Source: Melioribacteraceae bacterium
GTDB taxonomy: Bacteria > Bacteroidota > Ignavibacteria > Ignavibacteriales > Melioribacteraceae
Assembly: GCA_021647785.1 (NCBI GenBank)
Contig: JAKIUC010000001.1
Span: forward strand, 80,001 to 144,000
Direction: 5' to 3'
Length of the DNA: 64,000 nt
Shown here: positions 9,344 through 19,558 of the stretch, one piece after another
How positions within the stretch are numbered: the stretch's first letter is position 1
Layout of the letters: the number at the start of each line of letters is the position of its first letter
Notes under the pieces: model-generated
The model's input: the letters and a program-made list of their open reading frames with translations, nothing else
What the model was told of the DNA's origin: nothing
Database searches by the model: none
Position numbers and translations under genes: made by a program

Positions 9344-11425
9344 ATGAAACCAAACTTACTAATTCTATTAACAGCATTACTCTTCTTTTCCTTTACATCC
9401 GAGCAGGGTGAAAGAGATTCCAGAATAAAAAAAATAGTGAAAGATGATAATTCTAAATTTACTAATGTTGGAAATATTGGAATAACAGTTACTAATTTTG
9501 GAACTATTGGGCATGGTTTTGGTCTCTGGCCAGAACAGCCAAATTGTGAGTATCCTATTGGTAGTGGAATAGAACATTTTTTTGATGGGGGTCTTTGGAT
9601 TGGTGCATATAGAAGTAATGATGAGAATGGAAGTGGGCGTATGGGACCCTTTGTTACTACTGGTGCTGTTGATGCTTCATCCGTAAGTAACCGTGGTGGT
9701 GGTTTTGAATATACAAATGCAGTTCCAGCAGTAGTTGAAGAGAGGTCTTCTTTAATCGATTCAAAATTCTTTTCCCCATCAGCAATTTCGCATCAAGATT
9801 TATTTATGGAATTTACTGATTCGAATAGAACGCTTAATAATGGCGAGTTAATTGTAGATCACGTTCCTCTTGGTGTTGTTATCAATCAAGAATGTTATGC
9901 TTGGAACTATCCCTTTGCTGACTTCTTTGTGATTTTTAATTATTGGATAAAGAATACTTCAAATAAATATCTTGATTCTGTTTATGTAGGATTGTGGACT
10001 GATACAGTTGTTCGCAATACCAATATTACATCGCCGCGTACAGGCTCTCCATTCTTTAATAAAGGTGGGAACGGTTTTAACGATTCGCTTAAAATAGCTT
10101 ACGAGTTTGATGCCACTGGTGATGTTGGTTTCACTGATTCCTATATTGGAATTCAACTTCTCGGAGCATCCATTGTTCAAGATAGTGCTCATTTTGTAAG
10201 CTGGCAGTTTAGAAATACAAGTGATGCAAAATATTTTGCTCCGCAAAATGATGTTCAGCGTTACAAAAAAATGACTGGATATTTTTCGGATGGTATTCCA
10301 TTTAATGATGCAATTGAAGCCGATATTAAAAAAGCGAGTAATCGTTCTGTATTAATTACAGCAGGTCCTTTCACAACAATTCCTCCTGGAGATTCACTTA
10401 ATGTTGTATTTGCGTATGTAGCTGCTAAAAAATTTGGTTATGATGATCCTGCTTTAGATACAGATGTTCAAAAAACAAATCTTTATAATAATGCTGGTTG
10501 GGCAATCCGAGCATATAATGGCGAAGATAGAAATGGTAACAATATTCTTGACCCTGGTGAGGATTTAGATGGGGATGGAAAAATAACACGTTACATTCTA
10601 CCGGCTCCCCCTTTATCACCAGTAATTAAAGTTGTTCCGGAAAGTGAAAAAGTTACAGTATTTTGGGATAAGCGTGCAGAAAATTCTGTTGACCCAATCT
10701 CCGGATTAAAAGATTTTGAAGGTTATAGAATTTATCGTACAAATGTTGGGTTTGATTTAACATCGGCTCAGGATATTATGAAATCATTTACACTAGCTGC
10801 ACAATTTGATAGCATTGGCAACAATATAGGCTACAACACAGGTTACGACTTTATTGAATTGGATGAAGCAAAGATATTTCCTAATGATACAACGGAATAT
10901 TGGTATAAGTTTGAATTTGAAAACCTTTTAAATGGGTGGCAGTATTTATATTCCGTAACATCATTTGATGAAGGTGATGAAGCAAACAATCTTGGTTCAT
11001 TAGAATCGAGTCAGTTAGCTGGTGTTAATAGAGTATTGCCAGGTACATTACCAACAAGTGATGAGGATATTGAAGTTGGAGTCTATCCAAATCCTTATTA
11101 CGGAAGTGCCATTTGGGATGGTGGATTTGAGCGATTAAGAAAAATATATTTCTACAATCTTCCGGAAGAATGTGAAATAACAATCTATACTCTTTCTGGT
11201 GATATTGTTAAACGCATTTATCACAATGGTGAAAGTAACGGTTCAAATATTCGCTGGTTTGAAACATTTGCATCAGATGGAAAACAAAAAATGTCGGGTG
11301 GTGAAGCAGCATGGGATTTAATAAGCGATTTTGATCAAGCCATTGCTACTGGACTTTATCTCTTTAGTGTAAAAGATATTAATAGCAGTAAAATTAAAGT
11401 TGGAAAATTTTTAGTTATAAAATAG
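9344..11425 (+). CDS. large exported protein with FN3-like region and T9SS-type C-terminus
   Basis: A 693-aa protein with an N-terminal signal (L-L-I-L-L-T-A-L-L-F-F-S-F). The middle holds a calcium-loop-like stretch N-G-N-N-I-L-D-P-G-E-D-L-D-G-D-G (about residues 395-410), then a fibronectin-III-like segment starting P-L-S-P-V-I-K-V (about 420-540). The C-terminal 100 residues begin V-G-V-Y-P-N-P-Y and end L-Y-L-F-S-V-K...K-F-L-V-I-K, the type IX sorting-domain pattern, so secretion to or through the outer membrane is expected. No catalytic motif was seen. It overlaps the SD of the next gene; the two stop/start signals are 15 nt apart, indicating an operon. Confidence 0.75.
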   Translation: MKPNLLILLTALLFFSFTSEQGERDSRIKKIVKDDNSKFTNVGNIGITVTNFGTIGHGFGLWPEQPNCEYPIGSGIEHFFDGGLWIGAYRSNDENGSGRMGPFVTTGAVDASSVSNRGGGFEYTNAVPAVVEERSSLIDSKFFSPSAISHQDLFMEFTDSNRTLNNGELIVDHVPLGVVINQECYAWNYPFADFFVIFNYWIKNTSNKYLDSVYVGLWTDTVVRNTNITSPRTGSPFFNKGGNGFNDSLKIAYEFDATGDVGFTDSYIGIQLLGASIVQDSAHFVSWQFRNTSDAKYFAPQNDVQRYKKMTGYFSDGIPFNDAIEADIKKASNRSVLITAGPFTTIPPGDSLNVVFAYVAAKKFGYDDPALDTDVQKTNLYNNAGWAIRAYNGEDRNGNNILDPGEDLDGDGKITRYILPAPPLSPVIKVVPESEKVTVFWDKRAENSVDPISGLKDFEGYRIYRTNVGFDLTSAQDIMKSFTLAAQFDSIGNNIGYNTGYDFIELDEAKIFPNDTTEYWYKFEFENLLNGWQYLYSVTSFDEGDEANNLGSLESSQLAGVNRVLPGTLPTSDEDIEVGVYPNPYYGSAIWDGGFERLRKIYFYNLPEECEITIYTLSGDIVKRIYHNGESNGSNIRWFETFASDGKQKMSGGEAAWDLISDFDQAIATGLYLFSVKDINSSKIKVGKFLVIK

Positions 11426-11439
11426 TGGAGGAAAAAACT

Positions 11440-13575
11440 ATGAAAAAGATACTACTCGTTGTAATATTTACATTATGTGCAAGTAGCTTGTTTGCACAAT
11501 ATGCAGAAGTAACAATAAAAGAAATAAATTTTCAAACTGATGAAGCTCTTTTAACTGCGGGTGCAAATAATACTGAACCAATCCCAGCTTTATCAATATC
11601 TGGTGATACAGTTATTGTTTCTGGAATTGTTATGTGTCCTTCGTATTTAGGTGCAAATCCTGATAGCTCTACAACTTTAAGAGCAGGTGCTCCTGCAATA
11701 TACTTACAAGATCCAAATGATAGAAATTGGTCAGGTATTTTGGTTCGTGATGAAGAAGGCTCTGATGCCTTCTCAATTCTGGATACCGGATTATCTGTGA
11801 AATTTAAAGCTGTTGTATTCGAGTATTTTACTACTACTCAATTAAACGCAATTGATTTTCAAGCATCTAATATTTTAGGAGTAGAAACACGTCCTCAACC
11901 AGTAGTACTAACCCTTGATTCATTATTTGAAAAAGGAACTACAAACCCAAATTATTTAGCAGAGAAATGGGAAGGTGTTTATGTTGAGTTTCAAAATTTA
12001 ACAGCTTTTGAGCCAAATGCAGTTGGGTCAGGAACATTTAAGATTGTAGATGAAAATAATACTCAAATGGTTGTTTACAATAAAGGTAGTTTTTTTAGAT
12101 ATAGTTTTACTGCTCCGCAACCAGGAACAAAAATAGAAAGAATAAGAGGTTACATTGAAACAAGAACATCTGAACAATATGGCTGGTTTATGATTAACCC
12201 TGTTTATGAAGACGATATTGTATATGGAGATGTTTTCCCTCCAAATATTTCAGATGTTGTACGTGATATTGCTGAAGTTAAATTTGATGATGAAGTAAAT
12301 ATTAGTGCAAAAATATTGGATATAGATGGCTCGGTTGCTTCTGCTCAAGTAGTTTATGATGTTGATAATATACCTCAGTTACCTATTGATATGACTATGA
12401 CGAACGATTCTATCTGGAGTGGAACAATCCCTGCTCTAAACGATTCTGTATTAATTTCATATTTTGTAAAAGCATTTGATAATGACGGTAACGTGTCGTA
12501 CTCACCAGCAGATACAGTGGGTGGAAGATATTTCTATCTTGTACTTAATAGAGCTTTAACTATTAGAGATGTGCAGTTTTCTCCCTTTGGAAGTGGGTTT
12601 AGTGGGTATCACAATTATACGGTTACTGTAAAAGGTAGAGTTTCAGCAGATACATCTGATATACCTGGCGATGGAGGAAGTGGTGCAAAGGTTTATATTC
12701 AAGATGGTGTTGCTGATTGGAGTGGAATTCAAATATTTGGAACTGCATCAGAAGGTTTAAAAAGAGGTGATTTAGTAGAAGCTACTGGTATTGTAAATGA
12801 GCAATTTGGAGTTACAAGAATTGGGAATTTAGATAAAGGTGTCGAAATTACTATGCGCCCTGCGGATGGATTATTTGTTGAGCCAACGGAGATTGCAACT
12901 GCAGTTATTGGAACTTCGAGCGGTGGTGAATTACCTGCGGAAGCTATGGAGAGTGTGTTGTTAAAATATACAAATGTAACTGTTATTGATGAAAATGCTG
13001 ATGGAAATAATGGACCTGATGAAGGCTCAGGTGGAAGTAGAAACCACGGAGAAATTTTGATTGCCGATGGTTCTGCAGTGGGTACAAGAGTTGAATTACA
13101 AGATGGTGGAAACAACTATCACAATTTCTGGGATGCAGCATTTGAAAGTGAACCAATTAGAGTTTTAGATGGTTCTACATTTGATGAACTCATTGGCGTA
13201 CTTTACTATTCATTTGGAAACTTCAAACTAGTACCAAGAAAAAATGATGACTTTGTTGGTTATACTGATATAGATGAAAGTATTATTACACCAAAAGTTT
13301 TTTCACTTTCGCAAAATTATCCAAATCCATTTAACCCAACAACAATAATTAGTTACTCTATTCCTGAAGTTTCTAATGTTAAATTAAAAATTTATGATAT
13401 GTTGGGGAGAGAAATTAAAACTCTTGTAAATAAAGAACAATCAGCTGGTATTTATGATGTTGAATTTAATGCTGCTACGCTATCAAGTGGAGTCTATTTC
13501 TACAGAATTGTCGCAGATTCCTACGGAGCAACTGGAAGTTTTGTTGATTCAAAAAAATTATTGCTGTTGAAATAA
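11440..13575 (+). CDS. secreted OB-fold/Ig-like protein with T9SS sorting domain
   Basis: The start is ATG 11440, preceded by TGGAGG at 11426-11431; the in-frame codon at 11425 overlaps the previous stop. The 711-aa product has a signal peptide cut after S-L-F-A-Q. It has two OB-fold-like modules of the kind found in YhcR-type extracellular nucleic-acid-associated proteins (about residues 30-260, and about 375-590, with V-Y-I-Q-D-G-V-A-D-W-S-G-I-Q), separated by an Ig-like module. The end is a textbook T9SS type A signal: L-S-Q-N-Y-P-N-P-F-N-P-T-T, then M-L-G-R-E-I-K-T-L-V and S-G-V-Y-F-Y-R-I. The similar OB module in the phospholipase D-like protein at 21221 suggests related substrates. No nuclease motif was seen here. 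Confidence 0.75.
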   Translation: MKKILLVVIFTLCASSLFAQYAEVTIKEINFQTDEALLTAGANNTEPIPALSISGDTVIVSGIVMCPSYLGANPDSSTTLRAGAPAIYLQDPNDRNWSGILVRDEEGSDAFSILDTGLSVKFKAVVFEYFTTTQLNAIDFQASNILGVETRPQPVVLTLDSLFEKGTTNPNYLAEKWEGVYVEFQNLTAFEPNAVGSGTFKIVDENNTQMVVYNKGSFFRYSFTAPQPGTKIERIRGYIETRTSEQYGWFMINPVYEDDIVYGDVFPPNISDVVRDIAEVKFDDEVNISAKILDIDGSVASAQVVYDVDNIPQLPIDMTMTNDSIWSGTIPALNDSVLISYFVKAFDNDGNVSYSPADTVGGRYFYLVLNRALTIRDVQFSPFGSGFSGYHNYTVTVKGRVSADTSDIPGDGGSGAKVYIQDGVADWSGIQIFGTASEGLKRGDLVEATGIVNEQFGVTRIGNLDKGVEITMRPADGLFVEPTEIATAVIGTSSGGELPAEAMESVLLKYTNVTVIDENADGNNGPDEGSGGSRNHGEILIADGSAVGTRVELQDGGNNYHNFWDAAFESEPIRVLDGSTFDELIGVLYYSFGNFKLVPRKNDDFVGYTDIDESIITPKVFSLSQNYPNPFNPTTIISYSIPEVSNVKLKIYDMLGREIKTLVNKEQSAGIYDVEFNAATLSSGVYFYRIVADSYGATGSFVDSKKLLLLK

Positions 13576-13660
13576 TTAAAACAAACACACCCCCTAACCC
13601 CTACTTGTGAGTAGAAGTGTTTGTTTCCCCTCTTGGGAGGGGATTAAGGGGTGGGTTATT
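13576..13660 (+). repeat. dispersed G/C-rich palindromic repeat (CCCCTCTTGGGAGGGG family)
   Basis: A block of 85 nt between two genes carries a reverse unit ACACACCCCCTAACCCCT and a forward unit CCCCTCTTGGGAGGGG followed by ATTAAGGGGTGGGTTA. The same family occurs inside the gene at 21221 (near 23349) and four times at 55731-56507. It is much richer in G+C than its surroundings. Confidence 0.7.
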
Positions 13661-13678
13661 AAAATTAAACATTATTAA

Positions 13679-15235
13679 ATGACAAAAAATAAAATAAATA
13701 TCACAATCATTCTTTTCCTAATCATTGCACTTATTGCTTGTACTGAATCTGGCAATGAACCGCGGGATGAGAACTTAGCTCCTGATACGGAGATTTTCTT
13801 GTTCCCAGATAATCCCGATTCTATTAATCAGCAAAAGAGCAGACTCCAAGTTCATTGGTGGGGCGATGACCCCGATGGAATTGTATTAGGATATTATTTC
13901 CGCTGGGTTGGATTAAGTGCAAAATGGAGTTTCACAACCTCAAACGATAGTCTGTTCTCCCTTCCAATTGGTTCTGCTGATACTACTTATGTAATTGAAG
14001 TAATGGCAGTGGATGTTGAAGGTAATAAAAAATATGATAATTCTGTAATGTGGAATAATGAGGATATTGGTCCGGAGCCATTTATTGATGCCAACGGAAA
14101 TGGAATATGGGATGAAGGGGAAAGATACTTTGATATTGGAATGATAGACCCAACACCTGCTTCAATGAAATTCCCAATTAAAAATTCTCCTCCTGAAATT
14201 GAATGGAATAAAGAGAGTATAATTCCAGAGGAAACATTCCCCGTAATTACTGTAGCTTGGAATGCTACAGATTTAGATGGCGATGAATCTATAGTGAGTA
14301 TCGATTTAGCAATAAACGATATTCAAAATGCAATTCAATTACCTGGTAATACTAGACTTGTAACTTTAAGAATTGTAGATGCTAACGCAATTGAACCTGA
14401 ATTTGAAATATTAATAAATGGCTCTGTTGATAAGATTTTTGAAAAGACTCTGAAGGGATTAAAACTTAACGACTTTAATAGACTTTTTGTTAGAGCAGCC
14501 GATATTTCCGGTTCTTATTCTGAAGTGCAGCCTCTGCCTGATACAAGTAGAACTTGGTTTATTAAAAAACCAAAAGGAGAGTTATTAATAATTGATGATT
14601 ACTCTGGTGGAACTGATGCAGAAACCTTTTATAATAATTTATTTGCTGAAATTGATAATGGCAATTATGCCGAAAAATTTGATGTAATGGATATTGAAAT
14701 CACAAAACTCCCGTTTCCTAATATTACATTTTTAGAGACAATGAAATTATTTAAATATATTTATTGGTATTCAGATTCTTCGCCATCGTTAGAATTAACA
14801 AGTTCAGTTACTCAGAAATTTATTATTGGTGGTGGAAAAATTGGATATTCAATGACTATCCAAGAGGCATCATCTTCGTTCGAATTTGATTTAGCAACAA
14901 TTCAAAGTTTTCTACCAATAGAAGGTTTTGGAGAAGAATCGCCAATTAGTTTCTTATTCCCAGGTGGTAATATTGTTCCAACTTCCGATTTTACTGATTA
15001 TCCACAATTAAGAACTGCTACAACAATTAGTTATGTTAGAACATATATTCCAAGTGTGCTAACTGCAAAAGGGATTCACAACCTAACGAGTAATCAGATA
15101 AACGGAAATATTTCATTAATTAATAATACTAAAGAACTATTTTTTATTGGGTTACCTTTGCATCAATCTGATGCAATTGATGGTTCGGTTAGAACACTAA
15201 TAGAAAAAGTATTTATTGATGAGTTTGGAATGTAA
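13679..15235 (+). CDS. putative surface lipoprotein
   Basis: A 518-aa protein with a lipoprotein signal: basic N-terminus, hydrophobic stretch, and lipobox I-A-L-I-A-C (Cys about residue 21). The next part, W-W-G-D-D-P-D-G-I-V-L-G-Y-Y-F-R-W, is an Ig/FN3-like repeat motif common in Ignavibacteria surface proteins, and A-T-D-L-D-G-D-E recurs near residue 200. Residues 300-518 have no recognised domain. The stop overlaps the coding region of the TonB receptor closely (GTG start 2 nt later), so the two are coupled and the lipoprotein may be a surface-exposed partner of the receptor, as SusD-type lipoproteins are for SusC. It does not look like SusD itself. Confidence 0.65.
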   Translation: MTKNKINITIILFLIIALIACTESGNEPRDENLAPDTEIFLFPDNPDSINQQKSRLQVHWWGDDPDGIVLGYYFRWVGLSAKWSFTTSNDSLFSLPIGSADTTYVIEVMAVDVEGNKKYDNSVMWNNEDIGPEPFIDANGNGIWDEGERYFDIGMIDPTPASMKFPIKNSPPEIEWNKESIIPEETFPVITVAWNATDLDGDESIVSIDLAINDIQNAIQLPGNTRLVTLRIVDANAIEPEFEILINGSVDKIFEKTLKGLKLNDFNRLFVRAADISGSYSEVQPLPDTSRTWFIKKPKGELLIIDDYSGGTDAETFYNNLFAEIDNGNYAEKFDVMDIEITKLPFPNITFLETMKLFKYIYWYSDSSPSLELTSSVTQKFIIGGGKIGYSMTIQEASSSFEFDLATIQSFLPIEGFGEESPISFLFPGGNIVPTSDFTDYPQLRTATTISYVRTYIPSVLTAKGIHNLTSNQINGNISLINNTKELFFIGLPLHQSDAIDGSVRTLIEKVFIDEFGM

Positions 15236-15236
15236 T

Positions 15237-18047
15237 GTGAGAAAATTAATTTTATACATATTGCTTTTCTCGTCAACACTAATTTTTTCGCAGACTGGAA
15301 AACTGCAGGGCTTGGTTGTTGATAAAACAAACGGAAACACTCCACTCCCTGGTGTAAATCTTCTTCTCGATGGTACATATTATGGTGCTGCTACAGATTT
15401 TGATGGAAATTATATAATCGATAAAATATCGCCAGGTACTTATACCGTTACTGTAACTTTTATTGGGTTTAAGGCAATGAAGTTTACAGGAATAGAAATT
15501 ATAGCAAACAGAACAACACAACTTAATGTTGATATGGAAGAGACCTCGCTTACAATTGGACAGGATGTTGTAATTATTGGTGATAAACCAATGTTAGATG
15601 TTGAAGATACTCAAAGCAAATCTACAATTTCTAGGGAAGATATTGAAAATGCTGTAATTGAAAATATTAAGGATATTGTAACACAGCAGGCAGGGGTTAT
15701 TAAATCCGATAATGCAATTCATATCCGTGGTGGACGTGCATACGAAAGTGCATACTTACTTGATGGAGTTTCAGTGCAGGATCCACTTTCCGGAACAGGA
15801 TTTGGTCTTGAGATGAGTGCAAATGCAATAGAGGAAGTTGAAGTAATTACCGGTGGTTTTAATGCAGAATATGGACAAGCCACATCGGGAATTATTAATG
15901 TACGAACACGTGAGGGACGTGATAAATATTCCGGTTCTGTAGCTTATAAAAGGGATAATTTCGGAAATGGTGAAACTTCAAACAATGTTTTTAATGTTGA
16001 AATTGCAGAAGCAAATCTTTCTGGTCCAGAGCCAATAACTACATATATTCTTCCTGCTATAGGTTTACAAATACCTGGCAAACTTACATTTTTCGGTTCC
16101 TTTTATATGGGATTAACTGATGGAATAACTCAAGGGTATTATAAAAAAACTGCTAATCAGTTGTACTCATCAACTTTTGGAGGTACTTCTTTTGCTCCTA
16201 AAGCCTCGAACACTTGGTTTTGGATGGGGAAACTGACTTATGGAATTACACCAACTAAGAAATTAACTTATTCGTATAGTCAATCTGTAAATATAAATCA
16301 GAATTCACAATCATTGCAATCAAATCTTGAGTATGTTGAACCAAGCCCTGGTTATCAATATCCATTTCAAAAGAATTTAGATAGTGCTAATACATTTACT
16401 CATCAAAATAATTTCCATAATATTAGCTGGGTTCATACTGTTAATCAAAATACTTTTTATGAATTACGAGCAACGAAGTTTTTTTCAAATTTACGTGCCG
16501 ATGCAAACGGGAAGTATTACTACGATTATACTGAAAGAAAAGATATTATCACCTTCCCAATAGAATATTACAATTTAGATAGAGATACAATAGGTGTAAT
16601 ACCTGGCGATGGATTTTGGGATGTTGGAAACCCAACAACTTGGCGAGATCACTATATTGATGAAATTTCATTGAAAGGTGACCTAACAAGTTTCTTTGAT
16701 GAAAAAAACAAATTCAAAGCTGGATTTAATATTTCATTCCAAGAGATGCAAGTAATTGATATTTACAAACCTTGGATTGGTGAACTTGGATTAAACAATG
16801 ATGTTTATAAAGTATATCCCACAGTTGGTGCTTTTTACGCACAAGATAATGTTAACTTTAGCGGAATGATTCTAAATGTTGGGATGCGTTTAGATTATTG
16901 GTTCCCTGGAAAGTATATTGATGATGCTGTTAAAAACCCGGATGTAGTTACAATTCCGGATCAGATAAGGGATGATTATTACGAAGACTCATACAGTTGG
17001 TTTAATGGCAGAAGATTTAAGATGAGATTATCGCCGCGTATTGGGATATCGCATCCGGTTTCTGATTTCCAAACTCTATTTTTCTCTTACGGACACTTTA
17101 GCAAATGGCCTCGCCCAGAATATGTTTATGCAAAAATGTCGCCATCTAATGCACAATCGTCATTCCAGAAATTCGGAAATCCAAATCTTAATCCGGAAAC
17201 AACTGTTGCATACGAACTTGGAATTAAAACACAATTTTCTACAAACGATGTATTAACTGTAACCGCATATTATAAAGATATTTTTGATTATGTTTCAACA
17301 CGAACTGCAAAAATACAATCTGCTCGCTTTACTAGTCAATCTTATATCACTTATGCAAACCTCGATTATGCTCGCTCCAGAGGTATTGAAATTGAATATA
17401 AGAAACGAATAGGGAAGTGGTTCACAGGATTATTTTCATTCTCTTATGCTACAATTACCGGAAAATCCTCTTCAGCAGATGAAGGTGTTTTAATTTTACG
17501 TGGCGATTTGGATGAATCGATAAAAGAGACATATATGGGTTGGGATAGACCAATTACTACTTTTGCAACATTTAATTTCTATATTCCAAAAGGGGAGCCA
17601 TTGTTTGGTTTTGCACCTGGTATTTTAGATGATTATAATTTTTATATTCGTCTCTTTTATCAATCTGGAAAAAGATATACAAAATATTCATTTACAGGTC
17701 AGTATGATACTGATGGACGACCTGAATATTTTTACGACAGAGATAATAGGTACGAATCCATTGGACAAAATTGGTTTTGGATTGATGTGAATTTTGAAAA
17801 GTCTTTCGAATTTGGAAAAACATCTCTAACATTTATTATTGAAATTAATAACATCCTTGATTGGCAAAATAGTACTACTATTAATCCAACTACCGGAAAG
17901 GCATATGAATATGGCGATCCAACTCCATCAAATTGGAATGACCCAATGTATCCGGATTTGCAATCTCCGATATCTCCATATCCCAATGATCCTTCGAGAT
18001 ATTTAACGAGAAGAAATGCAAAATTTGGTTTGAGTTTTAGGTTTTAA
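15237..18047 (+). CDS. TonB-dependent outer-membrane receptor
   Basis: About 936 aa from GTG 15237; the first in-frame ATG (15216) would lie within the lipoprotein gene. The signal peptide L-I-L-Y-I-L-L-F-S-S-T-L-I-F-S-Q is followed by a carboxypeptidase-regulatory-like domain (G-K-L-Q-G-L-V-V-D...D-F-D-G-N-Y-I-I, about residues 20-105). Next comes the plug with D-N-A-I-H-I-R-G-G-R-A-Y-E-S-A-Y-L-L-D-G-V and G-G-F-N-A-E-Y-G-Q-A-T-S-G, then a long barrel with many aromatic strands, ending F-G-L-S-F-R-F with the terminal Phe normal for outer-membrane barrels. The substrate is unknown. Neighbours are a surface lipoprotein, a PorV-like barrel and an NHL lipoprotein. Confidence 0.9.
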   Translation: MRKLILYILLFSSTLIFSQTGKLQGLVVDKTNGNTPLPGVNLLLDGTYYGAATDFDGNYIIDKISPGTYTVTVTFIGFKAMKFTGIEIIANRTTQLNVDMEETSLTIGQDVVIIGDKPMLDVEDTQSKSTISREDIENAVIENIKDIVTQQAGVIKSDNAIHIRGGRAYESAYLLDGVSVQDPLSGTGFGLEMSANAIEEVEVITGGFNAEYGQATSGIINVRTREGRDKYSGSVAYKRDNFGNGETSNNVFNVEIAEANLSGPEPITTYILPAIGLQIPGKLTFFGSFYMGLTDGITQGYYKKTANQLYSSTFGGTSFAPKASNTWFWMGKLTYGITPTKKLTYSYSQSVNINQNSQSLQSNLEYVEPSPGYQYPFQKNLDSANTFTHQNNFHNISWVHTVNQNTFYELRATKFFSNLRADANGKYYYDYTERKDIITFPIEYYNLDRDTIGVIPGDGFWDVGNPTTWRDHYIDEISLKGDLTSFFDEKNKFKAGFNISFQEMQVIDIYKPWIGELGLNNDVYKVYPTVGAFYAQDNVNFSGMILNVGMRLDYWFPGKYIDDAVKNPDVVTIPDQIRDDYYEDSYSWFNGRRFKMRLSPRIGISHPVSDFQTLFFSYGHFSKWPRPEYVYAKMSPSNAQSSFQKFGNPNLNPETTVAYELGIKTQFSTNDVLTVTAYYKDIFDYVSTRTAKIQSARFTSQSYITYANLDYARSRGIEIEYKKRIGKWFTGLFSFSYATITGKSSSADEGVLILRGDLDESIKETYMGWDRPITTFATFNFYIPKGEPLFGFAPGILDDYNFYIRLFYQSGKRYTKYSFTGQYDTDGRPEYFYDRDNRYESIGQNWFWIDVNFEKSFEFGKTSLTFIIEINNILDWQNSTTINPTTGKAYEYGDPTPSNWNDPMYPDLQSPISPYPNDPSRYLTRRNAKFGLSFRF

Positions 18048-18090
18048 AACAAATAGCAAAGTATAAATAATAAATAACAAATAAATAACA

Positions 18091-18459
18091 ATGACAGAAA
18101 AAGCAAACAACAAACCTTACTACGATTTGGAGGAAAGAACCTTCCAGTTTGCAAAATCTGTTAGAATGATTATAAAAACTTTGCCTAAAACTGTTGCAAA
18201 CATTGAAGATGGAAAACAAGTTGTGAGATCGTCTGGTTCAACTGGTGCAAATTATATTGAAGCAAATGAAGCTCTTAGTAAAAAAGACTTTTTAATGAGA
18301 GTAAGAATAAGTAGAAAAGAAGCAAAAGAATCAGCCTATTGGTTGCGATTAATAAATGAAACAAACAAACTTGATAACAAAAAAGAATTTGATAACTTAT
18401 TTCAAGAAGCAGTTGAAATAAAGAAAATTCTTTCAGCTATAATAGAAAAATCGAAATAA
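18091..18459 (+). CDS. four-helix-bundle protein (S23/TIGR02436 family)
   Basis: A 122-aa all-helical protein. The signature order is L-E-E-R-T-F-Q-F-A-K, R-S-S-G-S-T-G-A-N-Y-I-E-A-N-E-A, then R-I-S-R-K-E-A-K-E-S-A-Y-W-L and a final E-I-K-K-I-L-S-A-I. This is the family first found encoded in 23S rRNA intervening sequences; most members, like this one, are free-standing and of unknown role. It sits between two outer-membrane protein genes that otherwise look like one operon, which suggests it arrived as a small insertion. Confidence 0.88.
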   Translation: MTEKANNKPYYDLEERTFQFAKSVRMIIKTLPKTVANIEDGKQVVRSSGSTGANYIEANEALSKKDFLMRVRISRKEAKESAYWLRLINETNKLDNKKEFDNLFQEAVEIKKILSAIIEKSK

Positions 18460-18556
18460 AAGTTTGATTTTTGAAAATTTGTTTTTGGAATTTATTTGAG
18501 ATTTATTTTTTGAATTTTGTCCATAGGACTCAGTGAGGAGTTTTATAAAGAACTTA

Positions 18557-19543
18557 ATGAAAAACAAATTAACATACATACTACTAATAACCATACTCTT
18601 TACTGTAAAAAGTAATGCTCAGTTATTCCCAACTCTCGGAGGACAAAGGGCAGGAATATCTACTTTACAATTTCTTAAAATTGGAATAGGTGGTAGAGCA
18701 ACTGCAATGGGCGATGCTTTTATTGCAGTTGCGGATGATGCTTCGGCACTCTATTGGAACCCTGCTGGTTTAGCTTTTGCAAAACAAAATGAAGTAATGT
18801 TTTCCCATAATTCTTGGTTTGCTGGTATAAGTCAAGAGTTTGTTGGAGGGTTTTATAAATTAACACAAAACGATGTTGTTGGTATATCATTAACTTCACT
18901 ATATATGGATGATATGAAAGTTACTGATGAGTTTAATCCTTTTGGTACAGGTCAATATTTTTCTTACGGAGATGTAGCAGTTACTCTCTCTTATTCACGT
19001 AAAATGACAGAGCAGTTTAGTGTTGGAGCATCAATAAGATATGTTGAAGAGACTCTTGACAGACTTAAAATGCGTGGTGTTTTAATTGATATTGGAACAA
19101 TGTACTGGACTGGACTTGGCTCTACACGCTTTGCAGTTGCAATCACAAATTTTGGAAACGAGCTTGCTCCTGATGGTGAAGTTACTCTTTGGGGTGGAAG
19201 AACCAACAACGAATGGCAAGCATTTTCACCTCCAACAATGTTTAGAATAGGTTTTGCATTTGAACCATTGCATACTGCACGGAATAGAATTACAACTTCT
19301 GTTCAGTTGAATCATCCAAATGATAATAGTGAAAATATTTCCATTGGTGCTGAATATTCCTATGCAAAAATTATTGCATTACGAGGTGGTTACAAAATTA
19401 ATGCTGATGAACAAAGTTTTACTGCTGGTGCTGGTGTTAAATTACCTCTCGGTATTGGTAATGTCTCTGTCGATTATGCTTTTGCAAGTTTCACACGTCT
19501 TGGTTCAACTCATAGATTTTCAATTATTGTGGGTTTGTATTAA
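18557..19543 (+). CDS. PorV/PorQ-family outer-membrane protein
   Basis: The ATG at 18557 gives a good signal peptide (Y-I-L-L-I-T-I-L-F-T, cut after S-N-A-Q); a GTG 24 nt earlier is less likely. The 328-aa product carries the family hallmark A-G-I-S-T-L-Q-F-L-K-I-G-I-G-G-R-A-T-A-M-G, followed by G-D-A-F-I-A-V-A-D-D-A-S-A-L-Y-W-N-P-A-G-L. This is a FadL-like 14-strand barrel; PorV/LptO shuttles T9SS cargo after its signal domain is removed. Several PorV/PorQ-like paralogues usually exist in Ignavibacteria, so the exact role is not fixed. Several T9SS cargo genes nearby fit a secretion role. Confidence 0.83.
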   Translation: MKNKLTYILLITILFTVKSNAQLFPTLGGQRAGISTLQFLKIGIGGRATAMGDAFIAVADDASALYWNPAGLAFAKQNEVMFSHNSWFAGISQEFVGGFYKLTQNDVVGISLTSLYMDDMKVTDEFNPFGTGQYFSYGDVAVTLSYSRKMTEQFSVGASIRYVEETLDRLKMRGVLIDIGTMYWTGLGSTRFAVAITNFGNELAPDGEVTLWGGRTNNEWQAFSPPTMFRIGFAFEPLHTARNRITTSVQLNHPNDNSENISIGAEYSYAKIIALRGGYKINADEQSFTAGAGVKLPLGIGNVSVDYAFASFTRLGSTHRFSIIVGLY

Positions 19544-19558
19544 GTAAATGTACTGTAT

